Origin: Phycisphaerae bacterium
GTDB lineage: Bacteria; Planctomycetota; Phycisphaerae; Phycisphaerales; SM1A02
DNA: 44,524 nt
Direction: 5' to 3'
Assembly (NCBI GenBank): GCA_002716385.1
Contig: PBAX01000019.1
Coordinates: forward strand, 1 to 44,524
Below the pieces are notes generated by a model. That model worked only from the letters and a program-made list of their open reading frames with translations, was not told the origin of the DNA and searched no databases. Shown piece after piece: positions 17,755 to 26,095 of this stretch. Every line of letters starts with the position of its first letter. Position 1 is the stretch's first letter. A program made the translations under genes and the position numbers.

Positions 17755-17768
17755 ACCATTCAAATGGT
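17755..17768. promoter_or_regulatory. Inverted repeat before the metalloprotease gene, possible operator
   Basis: ACCATT-CA-AATGGT is a perfect 6-bp inverted repeat. It lies 18-23 bp after a TTGACT box (17732-17737), where a -10 element would be expected, and about 37 bp before the ATG at 17806. This position would suit a repressor site, but the repeat is short and no regulator is known. Confidence 0.25.
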
Positions 17769-17805
17769 CTGGTTGCCCATTTTCTTGAAACGGGGGAGAA
17801 ATTCC

Positions 17806-19929
17806 ATGTTCGCCTTGATCGCTGTCGCTACTTTGCCTCTGGCTGTCGTTGATGTTGTGCCAAGTTCAAGCCCGGAGGCCCTGGGCAGCACCTTGAAGTC
17901 GACCACGGCGAACACCCTGGAGCCCGTCCTTCAGTTGAACGACCAGTTGGCCGTCGAACTTGAGCTAGAGATGTTCGAGGTCATCGATCCGGAGGCCCGG
18001 ATCGTAGTCCAGAGCGAGGAAGGCCAACGGCCGGCGGATCTTGGAAATCTTCGTCTCTGGCGAGGTTCGGTTCCAGGCGATCCCGATAGTCGTGTGTTCT
18101 TCGCCGTCAGTGATCATTTCACCCAGGGCTACGTCAAATCGATGGACGGTCTTTTCTTCATAGGGGACGGACCGGGCGGGAAGTTTCCGACCGCCGTGCT
18201 CGATGCGGGGGACATGCCCATTGATTTCCAGAATGTTCCCGGCTGCGAGATCCGTACGGTTGATGGTGAGCCGCCACGTCCAGTCGCGGTCGATCAGCTG
18301 AGAGGCATCGATCCGGGCACGACTCCCTGTCGCGTCACCAAGCTGGCCATAGATACCGACTGGGAGTACGTCGATCGGCTGTACGCCGGTGATGCGGATG
18401 CAGGAGCCGCCTATGCGGTCACGCTTGCCGGTGCCATCAGTGAGATCTATCAGGACGACATCAACACCCGGCTCTCCATCGTCTATCTGCGAACCTGGGA
18501 AGCCGACGTCGATCCATACGATCCGAACAGTTCTACCGACATGCTCGATCAGTTCAGGACGCACTGGAGCGCTCAGATGTCGAGCATCGATCGGACGGTC
18601 GCCCACATCATCTCCGGACGGACCAATCTTCCATACGGTGGTGTCGCCTATCTGAGTGTCCTCTGCAACAACGCCTATGCATATGGCGTGTCCGGCTACA
18701 TCGAAGGTGGTTTTCCATATCCGCTTCAGGACAATGTCGGTGGCAACTGGGATGTCGTGGTGATGGCGCATGAACTTGGTCACAATCATGGCACGCTGCA
18801 TACCCACGATGGTTTCACGCCACCCATCGACAACTGCGGCAACGGCGATTGCACCGGTGCTGATCAGGGGACGATCATGTCCTACTGTCACACCTGCTCC
18901 GGTGGCATCGCGAATATCAGACTGGGTTTCCATCCACTGGTGAAGAACACGATGCTCGACTATCTAGATGACATCGAGCCAGGTTGCGATCTCCAGGTCG
19001 TGGAATCAGGCACCGCGCTGGACGACTCGACCGTCTGCCTGCTCGGTGATCCGGTCGACATCGATGTCCTGGCGAACGATAGGCTGACGGGGTGCGATGG
19101 ATCGTTCGATCCCGAGATCGCGACGTTCGATTCGAGCTCCGCACAAGGGGGCAGCATCGAACTCGTCGAGGGCACCGATCTGCTTCGATATCAGCCGTTG
19201 GCCGGATATGACGGCACAGACACATTCGGCTACCAGCTGACCATGGGGGATTCGGCCGTCGTATCGGTTGATGTCGTGCAGCTGAGGCTGCCTGATGTGA
19301 TCGTCAGTCCAGCTGATGGTGCGCAAGTCGGTTACTACGCCCTTTCGGCACCCAGCGTCCTGCCTGACTTTGATTCTCTGGTTCCCTTTGCCACGGATGT
19401 GGCCGCCAATGTCAACTTTCCGAGTACCGGGGGCGAATTCATGAACAGCGGTCTCAGCGACGATGTCGGCGCGGTCTTCGAGGGCTACATCGACATTCCA
19501 GCGAGTGGGTTCTGGACGCTGTCGCTTGAATCGGATGATGGTTCACGACTGTTCATCGGAGACCAGCAGGTTCTCATCAACGACGGTCTTCATCCCATGG
19601 TCGAAGTCTCCGGCGAAATAGGTCTGGTCGCCGGGACACATGCCATTCGCATCGACTTCTTCGAGCGTGGTGGTGGTGCTGGTGTGATCGCCCGCTGGCA
19701 GGGCCCCGGTGTCTCCAAGCAGGTCATCCCAACGGATGCATGGTCCTACGAGACCAGCGAATGCCCCGGTGATACCAATGGGGACCTCGTGATCGATGTC
19801 AACGACGTGTTGGCTGTCATCGACGCCTGGGGGACCTGCAACGGGTGCTCCGAGGACGTGGATGCATCAGGGACCGTCGATGTCGACGATCTCCTGATGA
19901 TCCTTTCAATCTGGGCAACCGCCTGCTGA
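17806..19929 (+). CDS. Secreted zinc metalloprotease with cadherin-like, PA14 and dockerin-like domains
   Basis: The 707-residue protein starts with a signal peptide (MFALIAVATLPLAVVDVVPSSS) after a GGGGGAGA ribosome site. Residues about 20-180 look like a reprolysin-type propeptide. The catalytic domain (about 185-385) carries HELGHNHGTLH at 322-332, the HExxHxxGxxH zinc site with ligands H322, H326 and H332, and a downstream TIMSYCH where metzincins have the Met-turn. A tandem-95/cadherin-like module (about 405-495), a PA14 domain (about 545-650) and two dockerin-like Ca repeats (CPGDTNGDLVIDVNDVL..., DVDASGTVDVDDLL...) follow. It is an extracellular peptidase; the accessory domains probably bind carbohydrate or cell-surface material. 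Its end nearly meets the convergent GH16 gene (20-bp gap). Confidence 0.88.
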   Translation: MFALIAVATLPLAVVDVVPSSSPEALGSTLKSTTANTLEPVLQLNDQLAVELELEMFEVIDPEARIVVQSEEGQRPADLGNLRLWRGSVPGDPDSRVFFAVSDHFTQGYVKSMDGLFFIGDGPGGKFPTAVLDAGDMPIDFQNVPGCEIRTVDGEPPRPVAVDQLRGIDPGTTPCRVTKLAIDTDWEYVDRLYAGDADAGAAYAVTLAGAISEIYQDDINTRLSIVYLRTWEADVDPYDPNSSTDMLDQFRTHWSAQMSSIDRTVAHIISGRTNLPYGGVAYLSVLCNNAYAYGVSGYIEGGFPYPLQDNVGGNWDVVVMAHELGHNHGTLHTHDGFTPPIDNCGNGDCTGADQGTIMSYCHTCSGGIANIRLGFHPLVKNTMLDYLDDIEPGCDLQVVESGTALDDSTVCLLGDPVDIDVLANDRLTGCDGSFDPEIATFDSSSAQGGSIELVEGTDLLRYQPLAGYDGTDTFGYQLTMGDSAVVSVDVVQLRLPDVIVSPADGAQVGYYALSAPSVLPDFDSLVPFATDVAANVNFPSTGGEFMNSGLSDDVGAVFEGYIDIPASGFWTLSLESDDGSRLFIGDQQVLINDGLHPMVEVSGEIGLVAGTHAIRIDFFERGGGAGVIARWQGPGVSKQVIPTDAWSYETSECPGDTNGDLVIDVNDVLAVIDAWGTCNGCSEDVDASGTVDVDDLLMILSIWATAC

Positions 19930-19949
19930 TTCGAATCGGATTGCCGTAT

Positions 19950-22133
19950 TCAGGCGCATGGTCCCCAGTCGGCGATCAGCGCGAGGACATCCACGACATC
20001 GCATTGGCCATCACCTGTGACATCACCTTCTGGTTGTCCCCAGAGTCCGAGCATGTCCAGTAGATCGACCACGTCGACGATCTGGTTGCCATCGAGATCG
20101 GACGGGCAGTCCGGCACTTCGACATCGCCTGGATACTGGTCGGGTGTGGCCCATTCGATGTTGGGTACCGTCTCACGAACCCAGGTGTCGCGTGGCTCAC
20201 CGAATGGTTCGATGCGAACCCATGCGATATCGAGCGATGTTTCATCGAAGTTGGGTGATCCGCCCCAGCCGACCTCGTCACCGTATCCGGCTGCGGCAAA
20301 CCAGACGCCGATCCAGAATCGAGCTGCTCGGAAAGGGACGTTGCCCTGTCCGAACTCAACATCAAGCAGTTCATCGATCAGGATGTCATCGAAGTACCAT
20401 CGAACACAACCGACCTGATCGCGGGTATCGCCGTCGTCACCAAGATCCGATCCACTGTGCCATTCGATCGTATAGGTGTGATAGATGCCGTTGGCGCTGT
20501 CCTGGGCAAGGTCGACGATGTTGCCTTCTGCATCATGCAGCACTCGACGTCCCTTGTGTTCTCCACCTTCGCCCCCGAATTGTCCACCCCAGCTGTTGGT
20601 GCGGGCATTCGTGAATGCGATCTCCTCTGGATCGATCCCATAGAGGGCAGCCTGTTCCTCTCCGGTTCCTCGAAGATCGGTCGGGAACTCCCAGTCGATT
20701 TCCGTATTGCGACGTGGGTTCGGTTCATGCCAGTAGCCTTGTTCGGCTTTCTGGTAGTCGATGTAGTGGAACGGCCAGAATGCCGTGACGGCACCCAGCT
20801 CCGGCGCGACCTTGGCTCTGACCTCATAGCGGCCCGATGCGTAGTACTGGCGTGTCGCTATGGCGGCACCCACTCTTGTCTGTCGACCGTTGTGCTCGAT
20901 GTCGCCGTCATAGAGGTCGCCGTTGGCTTGCAGTCGCAACGCCTTGATGGGAACGCCGTTGTCCACATCATCGATGATGGAGACGTTCAAGGGGCTCACG
21001 CCTCCGTTGTCACCGCCCCAGCTCTTGGTGGAGATCAGCCAATCTTCCTTCGAGAGACCACTTGAGAAGTCGTCCTCGAGGACTTCGAGCTGTGGAACGG
21101 GCTCCTGATCTGTCGTCGGTGACCATTCACCACCAATCGCCTCCCAGCGGATGTTTCGGAACCAGGCCGAGCCCGGCTGGTTCTTCCAGTTCTCCAGAGT
21201 GAGCTTGAGATTGCTCGTCCAGTTTTCTCCGGTCTCAACCGGGATCTCGATGGACTGCCAGCTGGTCGATGAGATCGGCAGATTGGCGAGCAGTCCTTCG
21301 TTCGATGTGACGTAGAGATTCGAGATCACCCCGGGATCGACTTTGGCTTCTGCCGTGATCTTCCATACCTGATCAGGTGGCAGTGCCAGTTGAATCGGCT
21401 GGCTGACTCTCGATGTATCTGCCGTTGAAAGCAGCTTGAATGCAGGCTGTCCATCGACATCCACGATCGATGCTTCTATGCCAAGTGCCCAGCCACGTCC
21501 GCTTTCATCCGATAGATCGCCGTTGGTGATGATGTTGTCGCCGGTACCGGGCGCTGTCGTGATTGGTGGTGCCGTTGGAAAATCGGCTTCGCCTGGATCG
21601 GCCGTCGGTGCTTCGATGCGCCCCTTGCAGAAGCGAATGTCGTCGAACATCACGACTGCCTCGAGCTCGGTCTTCCAGGCCTGCAACGTCACGTCGACAG
21701 CGGTCTGATCCTTTCCGGTGAATATCTCGAAGCGTTGTTCAATCCATTTGTTCTGGTCATCGATGGCGATCCAGCCGGTGGCCTTGTCTATCTGCGCACC
21801 ATTTCGGACGGCGAGAATCGGTGGCACCAGATTGCTGCTGCTTCTGACTCTGGCGGCGATCGTGTATCGAGTCTGCGGTTCCAGTCCATAGACCCGTTGG
21901 ACGGCTTGCGCGGTGATGCCAGGTTGTGGAACGAGTCTGAGTGAACTGTCATCCTCCCAACCTTCATCGCCGACACCGACGTTTCCACTCAATGACCAGT
22001 TTGCGGTGCTGTTATCGAATTGTCCGTTCACAAGTAGATTCTGCTCCAGCGCCATGGCTGGCAGGCTGGTCAGCAACAGGGTCAGGGGGGCGATTGTGTT
22101 CCACGGGTTACGACATCTGATTCCGGCGTTCAC
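19950..22133 (-). CDS. Secreted GH16 family glycoside hydrolase with carbohydrate-binding and dockerin-like modules
   Basis: The 727-residue product has a signal peptide (about 12-29, ending PAMA). It continues with two CBM4/9-like jelly-roll modules (about 31-170 and 200-332; NLLVNGQFDNSTANWSLSG and NIITNGDLSDESGRGWALG starts) and a GH16 catalytic domain (about 350-660). The catalytic motif NTEIDWEFP supplies nucleophile Glu478, Asp480 and acid/base Glu482. GH16 enzymes hydrolyse beta-1,3/1,4-glucans, agarose, carrageenan or porphyran; which one cannot be told here. Two dockerin-like repeats close the protein (SDLDGNQIVDVVDLLDMLGLWG, GDVTGDGQCDVVDVLALIADWG). The start is a GTG at 22133 with AAGGAG about 10 nt upstream. 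Together with the convergent protease gene it suggests polymer degradation outside the cell. Confidence 0.9.
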   Translation of the reverse strand: MNAGIRCRNPWNTIAPLTLLLTSLPAMALEQNLLVNGQFDNSTANWSLSGNVGVGDEGWEDDSSLRLVPQPGITAQAVQRVYGLEPQTRYTIAARVRSSSNLVPPILAVRNGAQIDKATGWIAIDDQNKWIEQRFEIFTGKDQTAVDVTLQAWKTELEAVVMFDDIRFCKGRIEAPTADPGEADFPTAPPITTAPGTGDNIITNGDLSDESGRGWALGIEASIVDVDGQPAFKLLSTADTSRVSQPIQLALPPDQVWKITAEAKVDPGVISNLYVTSNEGLLANLPISSTSWQSIEIPVETGENWTSNLKLTLENWKNQPGSAWFRNIRWEAIGGEWSPTTDQEPVPQLEVLEDDFSSGLSKEDWLISTKSWGGDNGGVSPLNVSIIDDVDNGVPIKALRLQANGDLYDGDIEHNGRQTRVGAAIATRQYYASGRYEVRAKVAPELGAVTAFWPFHYIDYQKAEQGYWHEPNPRRNTEIDWEFPTDLRGTGEEQAALYGIDPEEIAFTNARTNSWGGQFGGEGGEHKGRRVLHDAEGNIVDLAQDSANGIYHTYTIEWHSGSDLGDDGDTRDQVGCVRWYFDDILIDELLDVEFGQGNVPFRAARFWIGVWFAAAGYGDEVGWGGSPNFDETSLDIAWVRIEPFGEPRDTWVRETVPNIEWATPDQYPGDVEVPDCPSDLDGNQIVDVVDLLDMLGLWGQPEGDVTGDGQCDVVDVLALIADWGPCA

Positions 22134-22326
22134 TGTTGATCTCTCCTTCTCGAATACCTGGGGTCCACGGGCTTTCCCGCCTCCATGCAGGGGCGGCCCG
22201 ATTCATACAAACGGAAATTTGAAGCAGTTCAGGAGCTGTCTGGGAGGGGTGCAGGCACTCTTTTGATCGAGTCCCCGCTTCCAGAGGTTGTGGTCGGGCG
22301 TCGAAACTCGTACGCTTCCTGACCAC

Positions 22327-22399
22327 GCCACCGTAGCTCAATTGGCAGAGCACCTGATTTGTAATCTGGAGGTTACCGGTTCGATTCCGGTCGGTGGCT
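22327..22399 (+). tRNA. tRNA-Thr (anticodon TGT)
   Basis: The 73-nt cloverleaf has a 7-bp acceptor stem GCCACCG/CGGTGGC, D arm TAGCTCAATTGGCAGAGCA, anticodon loop TTTGTAA with anticodon TGT at 22360-22362 and T arm ACCGGTTCGATTCCGGT. The 3' CCA is not encoded. It decodes ACA and, by wobble, other Thr codons. Confidence 0.96.
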
Positions 22400-22600
22400 T
22401 TGAGACTCCCTGCTTGAACTGCTTCATGGTCGATAGAACCATGTCCACCAGTATCAAGTCGGATCTCCGGCTGATTCCACCTCTCCATGTGAGATACAGG
22501 CAGATTGATCCACGACAGGCGTTACAAACCGTATCTTTTGTCGATTTAATCCACGCTAAAAATTCCATTGAATGATGGGATATGCCGCGGACAAAGCATC
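22400..22600. other. Intergenic, nothing recognised
   Basis: No convincing reading frame, repeat or RNA structure was seen between tRNA-Thr and the terminator of the small membrane protein gene. Open frames here run through the tRNA. Confidence 0.5.
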
Positions 22601-22636
22601 AAAAAGAAACCCGCCCATGCCGAAGCATGGGCGGGT
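22601..22636 (-). terminator. Rho-independent terminator with TTCG tetraloop for the small membrane protein gene
   Basis: On the minus strand ACCCGCCCATGC pairs with GCATGGGCGGGT (22609-22620 and 22625-22636) around a TTCG tetraloop, followed by TTTCTTTTT. It lies 25 bp after the stop of the 80-residue protein. The stem is 12 bp and very stable. Confidence 0.92.
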
Positions 22637-22660
22637 CGTTCATTCAATTGTCAGCTGGAA

Positions 22661-22903
22661 TCAGCCGTTCTGAGTCTGTCCACCCTTGGTGAATACCCAG
22701 ACGATGACGAACAGGGCGATCAGACCGACAAACCCATTCGTTCCAAGTTCACTGATGAAGGCCATCAGGTTCTTGGTGATAGTGGAGAAGTATTCCACAT
22801 CAGGACCAAAGATGATCTGCACGACAACGCCAACGGCGATGAAGAGCAAAGCCAGGTCGATGAATTCACGAATCCAACCTTTTACGACATTGATACTGTT
22901 CAT
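22661..22903 (-). CDS. Small two-helix membrane protein of unknown function
   Basis: The product of about 80 residues has two hydrophobic helices: IDLALLFIAVGVVVQIIFG (about 14-32) and GFVGLIALFVIVWVFT (about 58-73). A charged amphipathic start (INVVKGWIREF) and a hydrophilic tail KGGQTQNG flank them. The layout faintly recalls small channel or holin-like proteins, but there is no family match I can name. The start is uncertain: GAGGAG is only 3 nt before an ATG at 22912 but 11 nt before the ATG at 22903. The gene has its own strong terminator and stands alone between two tRNA genes, which supports it being an expressed monocistronic unit. Confidence 0.65.
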   Translation of the reverse strand: MNSINVVKGWIREFIDLALLFIAVGVVVQIIFGPDVEYFSTITKNLMAFISELGTNGFVGLIALFVIVWVFTKGGQTQNG

Positions 22904-23268
22904 AACGTCCATGTCTCCTCGATGATGTTCATGCCTCCCACAACCATCCGTGGATGCGGAAAAGGCCATTTGATCGAGGGCCATGTTTCCCTCGAAGCAG
23001 TTGCAGACATCGGACAGAGGAAGGTCCGAAGATGAGTATTCAAGTGCCTGAATTTGGCCCTTTTCGTGCCAGATTCGGCATTAATTGCGCTGATTTGGGC
23101 CTCAGGAAGCATTGAAGGCTAATAAAGCTCAGGTCTGGCTCCCCTCATTTTTTTTTGGACTTGCCCGGATTTACGGGTTTGCCCCATTTGGGTGGGTTTC
23201 CAAGTTGCCCTTGTAGGGTCCTTGCCGGGATTTGATGACTTGGGTACCCTTCATCGTTCTGGAACCCA
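22904..23268. other. Intergenic region with small hairpins and a T9 run
   Basis: There is no gene here. Small perfect inverted repeats occur at 22945-22956 (CATCC/GGATG), 22975-22994 (CGAGGG/CCCTCG) and 23010-23029 (TCGGAC/GTCCGA). All would lie in the leader of the minus-strand membrane protein gene. A T9 run lies near 23148-23156 without a clear stem. TTGCCG-N16-TACCCT (23223-23250) could be the tRNA-Tyr promoter. Confidence 0.4.
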
Positions 23269-23351
23269 GGGCGTGTACCCAAGTGGCCAAAGGGGACAGG
23301 CTGTAAACCTGTTGGCGTTCGCCTTCGGAGGTTCGAATCCTCCCGCGCCCA
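23269..23351 (+). tRNA. tRNA-Tyr (anticodon GTA)
   Basis: The acceptor stem GGGCGTG/CGCGCCC (one G-T pair), anticodon loop CTGTAAA with GTA at 23303-23305, a long variable arm (TTGGCGTTCGCCTTC) and T arm GGAGGTTCGAATCCTCC form a type II tRNA of 83 nt. The CCA end is not encoded. Confidence 0.95.
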
Positions 23352-23469
23352 TTACCAAATCCTTTCCTGGAAACCAGTTACATGCACAGCAGAAGGTGGC
23401 GAGGTCACAAGACCCCGCTTCCTCCCCTCGGGAAAGGGGTTGGGGTTCTCAGCAACCCATCCATAGCAC

Positions 23470-23488
23470 GCCGCCTCCTGGAGGCGGC
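23470..23488 (+). terminator. Hairpin after tRNA-Tyr, possible terminator
   Basis: GCCGCCTCC-T-GGAGGCGGC (23470-23488) is a strong palindromic stem followed by TCATTTC. The T run is poor, so termination is uncertain. It separates the tRNA from the Nudix gene. Confidence 0.4.
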
Positions 23489-23535
23489 TCATTTCATGGA
23501 TGGTTTCAGCGACTCCATGCCTACCATGAAGATCG

Positions 23536-24399
23536 ATGAGTTATCTGGATCGGATTCAATTCGCCAATCGTCGTGATCTCTCCGGCTTTGTTCCCTGGAT
23601 GATCGAAGGTTCGGTTGTCGGGTACCTGCGTCCGGAGCTTCGCGATCTTCTCGCCGACTGGCCGGAGGTGTTCGAGATCGGATCGGATGCGGTGGCGCTT
23701 CATCGCGGGCTGACGGAGTTCGATGCCCGATCTGCAGCCGTCTCCGAGGTGCTTCCATCTCTTCGGGAGGAGGGGTATGTACGGTCGGCCGTGGGTGAAT
23801 GCTATGGCGTTGTGAGAACACTGGGGAGTGAACCGCTCATGCAGATCGATCGCGGTGCGGTCGAAGGATTCGGCATCATCAGCACTGGCTTTCATCTCAA
23901 CGGACTGGTGGGTGACGACATGTGGATCGCCCGACGTTCGTTCACCAAGCCACTGTTTCCCGGTCAATTGGACAACATGGTGGCAGGGGGATGGCCTGTC
24001 GGTCTGACGCTTCAGGAGAATGTCATCAAGGAATGCGCCGAGGAGGCCGGCATGAGTGAATCGCTCGCATGCAGAGCCGAACCAGTCGGCGTCATGACAT
24101 ACGTAATGGAAATCGAGAAGGGTCTTCGTCGGCACGCCATGTATCTCTATGATCTGGAGGTTCCCGACGCGTTCGTCCCGAGACCCGTCGATGGCGAAGT
24201 CGATTCATTCAACAGGCTTCCCATCGGGGAGGTGTCCTCCATTGTCCGTGACACGTCCGAATTCAAGTACAACTCCTCGATGGCCGTCATCGATTTTCTC
24301 CAGCGGTCCGGTCACTTGACATCGGATACACCGGGGTACGACAGGATTCTCGAGGGGCTGCGTGTGTCGTTGGAAAGTCCCGAGCCGGTATCCCCTTGA
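23536..24399 (+). CDS. DUF4743/Nudix protein (thiamine-pyrophosphokinase-associated Nudix subgroup)
   Basis: This 287-residue protein has an N-terminal DUF4743-like region (about 1-115: FVPWMIEGSVVGYLRP...VFEIGSDAVALHRG) and a Nudix domain. The latter contains MWIARRSFTKPLFPGQLDNMVAGGWPVGLTLQENVIKECAEEAGM. In this subgroup the box starts at GGWP and ends ECAEEAGM, retaining the metal-binding EExG core with Cys in place of one Glu-helix residue. Eukaryotic relatives are fused to thiamine pyrophosphokinase or act on damaged thiamine diphosphates, so a role in cofactor repair is plausible but not shown. The ATG at 23536 was chosen because homology begins at once (SYLDRIQFANRRDLSGF). A terminator-like hairpin follows 13 bp after the stop. 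Confidence 0.82.
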   Translation: MSYLDRIQFANRRDLSGFVPWMIEGSVVGYLRPELRDLLADWPEVFEIGSDAVALHRGLTEFDARSAAVSEVLPSLREEGYVRSAVGECYGVVRTLGSEPLMQIDRGAVEGFGIISTGFHLNGLVGDDMWIARRSFTKPLFPGQLDNMVAGGWPVGLTLQENVIKECAEEAGMSESLACRAEPVGVMTYVMEIEKGLRRHAMYLYDLEVPDAFVPRPVDGEVDSFNRLPIGEVSSIVRDTSEFKYNSSMAVIDFLQRSGHLTSDTPGYDRILEGLRVSLESPEPVSP

Positions 24400-24411
24400 T
24401 CCGTTCCCAAG

Positions 24412-24453
24412 CGAAAACCAGGCCAGGCCTCGTGGGGCCTCGCCTGGTTTTCG
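24412..24453 (+). terminator. Terminator after the DUF4743/Nudix gene
   Basis: CGAAAACCAGGC (24412-24423) and GCCTGGTTTTCG (24442-24453) form a 12-bp stem whose 3' arm contains TTTT. The inner AGGCCT/GGCCT sequence can extend it. The A/T-flanked symmetry means it could act on both strands. Confidence 0.7.
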
Positions 24454-24484
24454 GTGCATGGAGAGAATGGAGAATTCAGAGAGT

Positions 24485-24523
24485 GTGAAGCCGGTCTGGT
24501 TTGGAGACGTTTTCCGGCTTCAC
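24485..24523. repeat. 10-bp inverted repeat between two terminators
   Basis: GTGAAGCCGG (24485-24494) and CCGGCTTCAC (24514-24523) are perfect reverse complements separated by 19 bp. There is no T run. It lies between the Nudix and mntR terminators in non-coding sequence, with no assigned role. Confidence 0.5.
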
Positions 24524-24564
24524 TCAAGAAAGCCATTGGGGTGGTCGGGCGGCGCGGTGAATCT

Positions 24565-24616
24565 AAAAAAAAACAAACAGGGCCTTGATGGTGCGTCCAG
24601 AGGCTTTCCAGGCCCT
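24565..24616 (-). terminator. Rho-independent terminator of mntR
   Basis: On the minus strand AGGGCCT (24610-24616 complement, touching the stop codon) pairs with AGGCCCT (24579-24585 complement). It is followed after GTTTG by a run of nine T (complement of 24565-24573). Confidence 0.8.
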
Positions 24617-25053
24617 CAGAGGCCTTCAGCAGTGGGCCGATTCTTGAGGAATCGCCTCATGGCCTTCAGTGTCGATTCGGATACATGGTGTTCCATGCCC
24701 TCGGTGTCTCGAATGGCGTCGGCCTCGGGCACCCCGAGGGATCGCAGGAATTCCAGCAGTAGCTCATGCCTTCGCCTGGAGGCCTTGGCCATGCGTCTGC
24801 CGGCTGCTGTCAGGGAGACGGGGCCATAGGGCTCCTTCATCAGCAGCCCCTCCTTGGCGAGCCTCGTCAGAATCCTTGTGACGGTGACGTGACTGACAGC
24901 CATTCTGGAGGCCAGATCCTTGACTCGGCAGGTGCCCTGCGTCTCCAGGATCTCCTCGATGGCTTCCACGTAGTCCTCGGCGGTTTCCGAGGCGTGATCA
25001 CGTCTGGTCTTGCTGAACTGATTGGCGATCGGGCTCACTTGCGATTCCCCCAT
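24616..25053 (-). CDS. mntR: Manganese-responsive DtxR-family repressor MntR
   Basis: This 145-residue regulator has an N-terminal winged helix (about 22-80, VKDLASRMAVSHVTVTRILTRLAKEGLL) and the metal-binding dimerisation domain (about 90-140). Aligning with Bacillus subtilis MntR gives all six metal ligands in exact spacing: D27, E30, H96, E118, E121 and H122 (for D8, E11, H77, E99, E102, H103). There is no SH3-like domain, as in MntR rather than DtxR/IdeR. With Mn bound it would repress uptake genes. It is divergent from mntA, and palindromes between them are likely operators. The start at 25053 has AAGG 5 nt upstream; an earlier in-frame start at 25071 is less likely. Confidence 0.93.
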   Translation of the reverse strand: MGESQVSPIANQFSKTRRDHASETAEDYVEAIEEILETQGTCRVKDLASRMAVSHVTVTRILTRLAKEGLLMKEPYGPVSLTAAGRRMAKASRRRHELLLEFLRSLGVPEADAIRDTEGMEHHVSESTLKAMRRFLKNRPTAEGL

Positions 25054-25054
25054 G

Positions 25055-25083
25055 TTGACCTTGCTGGGCAATAAGTGTAGTAT
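25055..25083 (+). promoter_or_regulatory. Predicted sigma-70-type promoter of mntA
   Basis: TTGACC (25055-25060) and TAGTAT (25078-25083) are spaced by 17 bp, close to the consensus -35 and -10 boxes. The predicted start of transcription, 7-8 nt after the -10 box, falls on the A of the mntA ATG at 25091. Confidence 0.6.
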
Positions 25084-25102
25084 TAGCTACATGAAATGTA
25101 GC
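25076..25102. promoter_or_regulatory. Overlapping palindromes, probable MntR operator
   Basis: Three TGTAG/CTACA half-sites form two overlapping inverted repeats. TGTAG-TATTAG-CTACA (25076-25091) covers the -10 box. GCTACAT-GAA-ATGTAGC (25086-25102), with perfect 7-bp arms, covers the mntA start codon. A DtxR-family gene is divergent here, so MntR is the obvious ligand. The pattern is not identical to the B. subtilis MntR box. Confidence 0.65.
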
Positions 25103-26095
25103 ATACCATACAAATTGTCTCTTTCGCTTCTTGGATTCCTTCTTCTGGCAACAACGGCGTCTCACGCCGATGATGCCAAGGACGTCCGCGAACCCCTGAC
25201 CGTCGTCGCAACCACGGGCATGGTGGCCGATGCCGCTCGGACTGTGGTGGGGGATCGTGGTGTCGTCATCGGCATCATGGGCGAAGGAGTGGACCCGCAT
25301 CTCTACAAGCCCAAGGCGTCGGATGTGAGGCTGGTCCTCAGCGCCGACGCGGTCTTCTACAGCGGTCTCAAGCTCGAGGGTCGCATGGGCGATGTGTTCG
25401 CCAAGGCTCGCGAGCGTGGATTGCCGGTGCATGCGGTCACCGCCCATATGGATGAATCGCTTCTGCTCGAGGATGAGGAGCACCCAGGCGATCCCGACCC
25501 CCATATCTGGATGGATGTCGAGGTCTGGTCGCTTGCCTTGCAGCCAATCGTCCGGGTCTTGTGCGAGGTGGATCCTGCGGGATGCGAGTACTATCGAGCC
25601 AATGCGGAGCGGTATCGCAAGCGGTTGCTCGAACTGGATGTCAAGCTGGAGGCCATGATCGGTTCGATTCCCAGTGAACAACGGGTCCTGGTGACGGCGC
25701 ACGATGCGTTTCGATACTTCTCCCGTTCCTATGGAATCGAAGTTCACGGTGTCCAGGGGATCAGTACGGAATCCGAGGCGGGCCTGTCCGAGCTGAACGA
25801 CCTCGTCAACTATCTGGTCAAGAAGAAGATCCGTGCCGTGTTCATCGAATCGAGCGTTTCGCCGCGCAACATCCAGGCCATCATCGAAGGTGCCAGGGCC
25901 CAGGGGCATGAAGTGGTGCAGGGTGGCCAGTTGTACTCCGACGCGATGGGGGCGCCGGGGACGCCAGCTGGAACCTACGTCGGAATGATGGAGCACAACG
26001 GGGACGTGATCACGAAGGCTTTGGGTGGCAAGATGCCGACCAATGAAGCGGTATCCGATTCTCCATCTGAGGATGAAGATCCCAGAGCGTCATGA
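25091..26095 (+). CDS. mntA: Manganese/zinc ABC transporter substrate-binding protein (TroA/MntA type)
   Basis: The 334-residue precursor has a signal peptide (hydrophobic 9-22, cleavage likely after SHA at 26) and a cluster A-I metal-binding fold. Ligands expected for TroA are in register: H70 (GVDPHLYKP), H138 (DPHIWMD), H204 ([10 protein letters not shown]) and D284 (YSDAMG). A His in the third position is the TroA pattern, which binds Zn or Mn; PsaA-type Mn proteins have Glu there. [10 protein letters not shown] and YVGMMEHN are also family-typical. Control by MntR suggests manganese. No ribosome site precedes the ATG at 25091; the predicted transcription start coincides with it. mntB overlaps by 4 bp (ATGA). 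Confidence 0.9.
   Translation: MKCSIPYKLSLSLLGFLLLATTASHADDAKDVREPLTVVATTGMVADAARTVVGDRGVVIGIMGEGVDPHLYKPKASDVRLVLSADAVFYSGLKLEGRMGDVFAKARERGLPVHAVTAHMDESLLLEDEEHPGDPDPHIWMDVEVWSLALQPIVRVLCEVDPAGCEYYRANAERYRKRLLELDVKLEAMIGSIPSEQRVLVTAHDAFRYFSRSYGIEVHGVQGISTESEAGLSELNDLVNYLVKKKIRAVFIESSVSPRNIQAIIEGARAQGHEVVQGGQLYSDAMGAPGTPAGTYVGMMEHNGDVITKALGGKMPTNEAVSDSPSEDEDPRAS

Noticed and set aside
17965..18933. Long antisense frame (322 residues) opposite the metalloprotease
   Set aside because: It is a mirror of a GC-rich coding gene. It has no recognisable domain, and the sense strand encodes a clear protease with an intact zinc site.
22288..22575. Plus-strand frame of 95 residues
   Set aside because: It reads straight through the tRNA-Thr gene.
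24998..25996. Antisense frame of 332 residues opposite mntA
   Set aside because: It covers mntA and the mntR start region. The mntA frame has the signal peptide and all metal ligands.
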